A stretch of 5,239 nt of DNA from Curvibacter sp. (GTDB taxonomy: Bacteria > Pseudomonadota > Gammaproteobacteria > Burkholderiales > Burkholderiaceae_C). The notes under the pieces were generated by a model. The model had not been told where the DNA came from. It saw nothing but the letters and a program-made list of their open reading frames with translations, and searched no databases. Positions 4,932-5,239 of the stretch are shown one piece after another. Position numbers and translations under genes: made by a program. The stretch is taken from NCBI GenBank assembly GCA_003500955.1, contig DNQP01000295.1:1-5239 (forward strand). The letters run 5' to 3'. Position 1 is the stretch's first letter. Each line of letters begins with the position of its first letter.

Positions 4932-5239
4932 TCAGTCGGACTTCTGCTGCAACGCCCACATACGGGCGTAGACGCCGCCGCGGGCGAGCAGTTCGGCGTG
5001 CGGACCGCGTTCAACGATGCGGCCGCCCTCCATGACCAGGATCTCGTGGGCATCGACCACGGTCGAGAGCCGATGGGCGATCACCAGTGCCGTCTTGCCC
5101 TGGGCCACGCTGCGCAGCTCGGCCTGGATGGCGCGCTCGTTGGCCGAATCCAGCGCCGACGTGGCCTCGTCGAAGATCAGGATGGGCGGGTTCTTGAGCA
5201 GGGTGCGCGCAATCGCCACGCGCTGCTTCTCGCCGCCCG
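4932..5239 (-). CDS. Atm1-type ABC exporter, C-terminal end of the ATPase domain (cut by window edge)
   Basis: The last 101 residues of an ABC exporter whose membrane domain and Walker A lie beyond the right edge. The visible part starts in the signature motif (GGEKQR; the preceding partial codon, ending CG, is compatible with Ser). It continues through Walker B with the catalytic Glu and D-loop, [12 protein letters not shown] (19-30), the H-loop His in VIAHRLSTV (52-60), and the closing [13 protein letters not shown]. The pattern [31 protein letters not shown] is shared with Atm1/ABCB7-like half-transporters, which in bacteria export glutathione conjugates or metal-thiol compounds. MsbA-type lipid flippases are a less likely alternative. 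It ends in TGA at 4932-4934, and the next gene starts 112 nt later, so a shared transcript is possible but not shown. Confidence 0.88.
   Translation of the reverse strand, partial: GGEKQRVAIARTLLKNPPILIFDEATSALDSANERAIQAELRSVAQGKTALVIAHRLSTVVDAHEILVMEGGRIVERGPHAELLARGGVYARMWALQQKSD

Noticed and set aside
2825..5035. A 736-codon open frame on the plus strand opposite lysR, the cyclase and the exporter end
   Set aside because: Same reasoning: Gln/Arg/Gly/His-rich, no motifs, no gene-like start context, and fully explained by the minus-strand genes.

Overview
The window is high-GC DNA (about two thirds G+C by eye) carrying seven genes, all read on the minus strand. Protein sequences and gene order suggest a beta-proteobacterium, most likely of the order Burkholderiales (Comamonadaceae-like). 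That placement is inferred from family resemblance, not from a marker gene. I see no RNA genes, insertion sequences, CRISPR arrays or phage genes, and no gene-free stretch longer than 115 bases.

In transcription order (high to low coordinates): (1) 5239-4932, the C-terminal end of an Atm1-type ABC exporter ATPase, cut by the window edge. (2) 4819-3716, a membrane-anchored GGDEF diguanylate cyclase with an intact active site and an intact inhibitory I-site. It starts at TTG behind a perfect 8-bp hairpin. (3) 3694-2765, a LysR-family regulator resembling E. coli HypT (YjiE), only 21 nt after the cyclase and in the same reading frame. (4) 2649-1762, gltI, a periplasmic glutamate/aspartate-binding protein. 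(5) 1668-946, gltJ. (6) 944-279, gltK. (7) 258-1, the N-terminal part of gltL. Genes 4 to 7 form a standard gltIJKL acidic amino acid ABC importer.

The most informative non-coding region is the 115-nt lysR-gltI gap. It holds a close match to a sigma-54 -24/-12 promoter (GG and GC separated by exactly 10 nt, followed by a short leader and an AAGGAG ribosome site). Upstream of it lie a sigma-70-like promoter and nested inverted repeats. This suggests that uptake of glutamate/aspartate is controlled by nitrogen or carbon status, as described for the pseudomonad aat system under AauRS. A GC-rich hairpin with a T5 tract lies between gltI and gltJ. It probably lets the binding protein be made in excess over the permease.

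I did not find a new biological system. The gene content is ordinary; the second-look items are regulatory: the sigma-54 element, the gltI/gltJ attenuator-like hairpin, a possibly leaderless lysR, and a HypT-like regulator lacking most of the redox-sensing methionines of E. coli HypT.
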